The position numbers and the translations under genes are program-made. DNA of 14,005 nucleotides from Oscillospiraceae bacterium. Its GTDB lineage: Bacteria > Bacillota > Clostridia > Oscillospirales > Oscillospiraceae. Positions 13,270 to 14,005 of this stretch are shown here, in pieces (position 1 is the first letter of the stretch; every line of letters begins with the position of its first letter). The stretch covers positions 1 through 14,005 of the forward strand of contig CACXHI010000102.1 of NCBI GenBank assembly GCA_902767395.1, in the 5' to 3' direction. The notes below the pieces were generated by a model. The model saw only the letters and a list, made by a program, of their open reading frames with translations, searched no databases and was not told the DNA's origin.

Positions 13270-13833
13270 TCAGACGGATTCCTTTCGGTCGAGCAGGAGG
13301 CCGTCGCGCATGCGGTACACGCAGTCGGCGCGGGCGGCGATTTCCAGATCGTGCGTGACGACCACGACGCAGTAGCCGTCGCGGTGGGCCAGATCCAGGA
13401 GCAGATCAATGATGCGGGTGCTGTTCTCCGTGTCCAGATTGCCGGTCGGCTCGTCCGCCAGCATCAGGTGGGAATCCATGCTGATGGCACGGACGATGGC
13501 GACGCGCTGCTGCTCGCCGCCCGAAAGCATACCGGGGAAGCGGCTGCGGAGCTCATCCGGCAGATCCACCCGGCGCAGGAGCTGGGCCGCCTTCTCTCTG
13601 GCGGGCTTTCCCTTGATCCCCCGCAGCTCCATGGGGTAATCCTTGCCGATGTATTCGAGATGGACGATGGTGTGAAAGTAGTCTTCGCAATCGCTGAGAT
13701 AGCCGCGCACCGCAAAGAACACGCTGAAGGCAACCGCCGCCAGCAACGCAAGCAAAAGCAGAATCAGAGAAAACAGCAGACTTTTGCCCGGGGTGCGCAG
13801 CGTGGTTTTGACGCCGTTTTTGAACGCTTCCAT
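13270..13833 (-). pseudogene. Chimeric ABC-transporter remnant: permease start fused to ATPase second half
   Basis: This 187-codon frame joins two unrelated pieces. Residues 1-66 look like the beginning of a large clostridial ABC permease: MEAFKNGVKTTLRTP, one membrane segment (about 18-42), then GYLSDCEDYFHTI and EYIGKDY. From about residue 67 it continues as the second half of a MacB/LolD-like ATPase: MELRGIKGK, signature LSGGEQQR (103-110), Walker B LMLADEP (123-129), D-loop NLD and H-loop His161. Walker A and everything before it are missing, so it cannot be a working ATPase. The simplest reading is a deletion that removed the rest of the permease and the start of an ATPase and happened to stay in frame. 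AAGGAGAGG precedes ATG 13833, and a promoter lies further up, so it may still be expressed. Confidence 0.8.
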
Positions 13834-13875
13834 AAAACCTCTCCTTCTGTACGCCGAAAAATTGGACGCAGACCG

Positions 13876-13884
13876 ATTATATCA
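13876..13884 (-). promoter_or_regulatory. Extended -10 promoter for the ABC remnant
   Basis: On the minus strand TGATATAAT is a perfect TATAAT (13881-13876) preceded by the TGn extension. No -35 box at normal spacing is obvious (TTGCGT lies 22 bases upstream), which is tolerable for extended -10 promoters. It lies about 40 bases before ATG 13833. Confidence 0.55.
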
Positions 13885-13955
13885 CAATCAGGATCATAAC
13901 GCTACGCAAAGCACACAAAACGCAAGAAAATACAGAAAAAAAATATTTATTACGG

Positions 13956-13984
13956 TGGAAATCTTCGACATGATATGCTATAAT
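13956..13984 (+). promoter_or_regulatory. Promoter directed out of the right edge of the window
   Basis: TGCTATAAT (13976-13984) is an extended -10 with a perfect TATAAT. TGGAAA at 13956-13961 is a poor -35 at 17-base spacing. A + strand gene beyond base 14005 is the likely target, divergent from the ABC remnant. Confidence 0.55.
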
Positions 13985-14005
13985 GTATTCGGAAGAGTTT
14001 GGAGC

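Noticed and set aside
13249..13899. 216-codon open frame on the + strand over the ABC remnant
   Set aside because: The minus-strand frame carries clear ABC ATPase motifs; this one is its antisense shadow.

Overview
The window looks like chromosomal DNA from a spore-forming, GC-rich Clostridia member, most likely of the Oscillospiraceae type. The pointers are a SpoVT regulator, a secreted protein with clostridial ChW repeats, and an ApbE/NusG-II/Gx-transporter/FMN-binding gene set typical of anaerobic Firmicutes. The taxon is an inference; no rRNA or tRNA gene was seen.

Region 1 (1-5482, + strand): the tail of an unidentified gene, a hairpin, then six tightly packed genes, three of whose junctions are 4-base ATGA overlaps. 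They encode an ApbE flavin-transferase lipoprotein, a NusG-domain-II membrane protein, a Gx-transporter-family membrane protein, a large protein with four FMN-binding domains, a small membrane-anchored one-domain FMN-binding protein, and a NapH-like membrane polyferredoxin. Read together this is an electron-transfer module: ApbE would attach FMN covalently to as many as five extracytoplasmic sites, and the polyferredoxin would pass electrons to them across the membrane. The electron donor and final acceptor are not visible here.

Region 2 (5483-9526, + strand): spoVT with a sigma-G-like promoter and a strong hairpin behind it. Then comes a purine salvage pair, an NCS2 purine permease (TTG start, promoter, structured leader of about 110 nt) and adenine deaminase, closed by a clear terminator.

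Region 3 (9527-13255): less GC-rich and accessory in character. A minus-strand secreted protein (signal peptide, ChW repeats, SH3b, cysteine-peptidase-like C-terminus) is divergent from a + strand pair: a Nudix hydrolase with an altered Nudix box and a 481-residue protein that I do not recognise. The leader of the secreted gene carries a 12-base perfect complement of the 16S rRNA tail with no usable start codon behind it. The Nudix/481-aa pair is clearly AT-richer than its flanks and is the best candidate here for an undescribed system. It ends in a structured RNA and a 22-bp terminator.

Region 4 (13256-14005): a minus-strand chimeric ABC-transporter remnant, in which the start of a permease is fused in frame to the second half of an ATPase with no Walker A. 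It has its own promoter. A divergent promoter leads out of the right edge.
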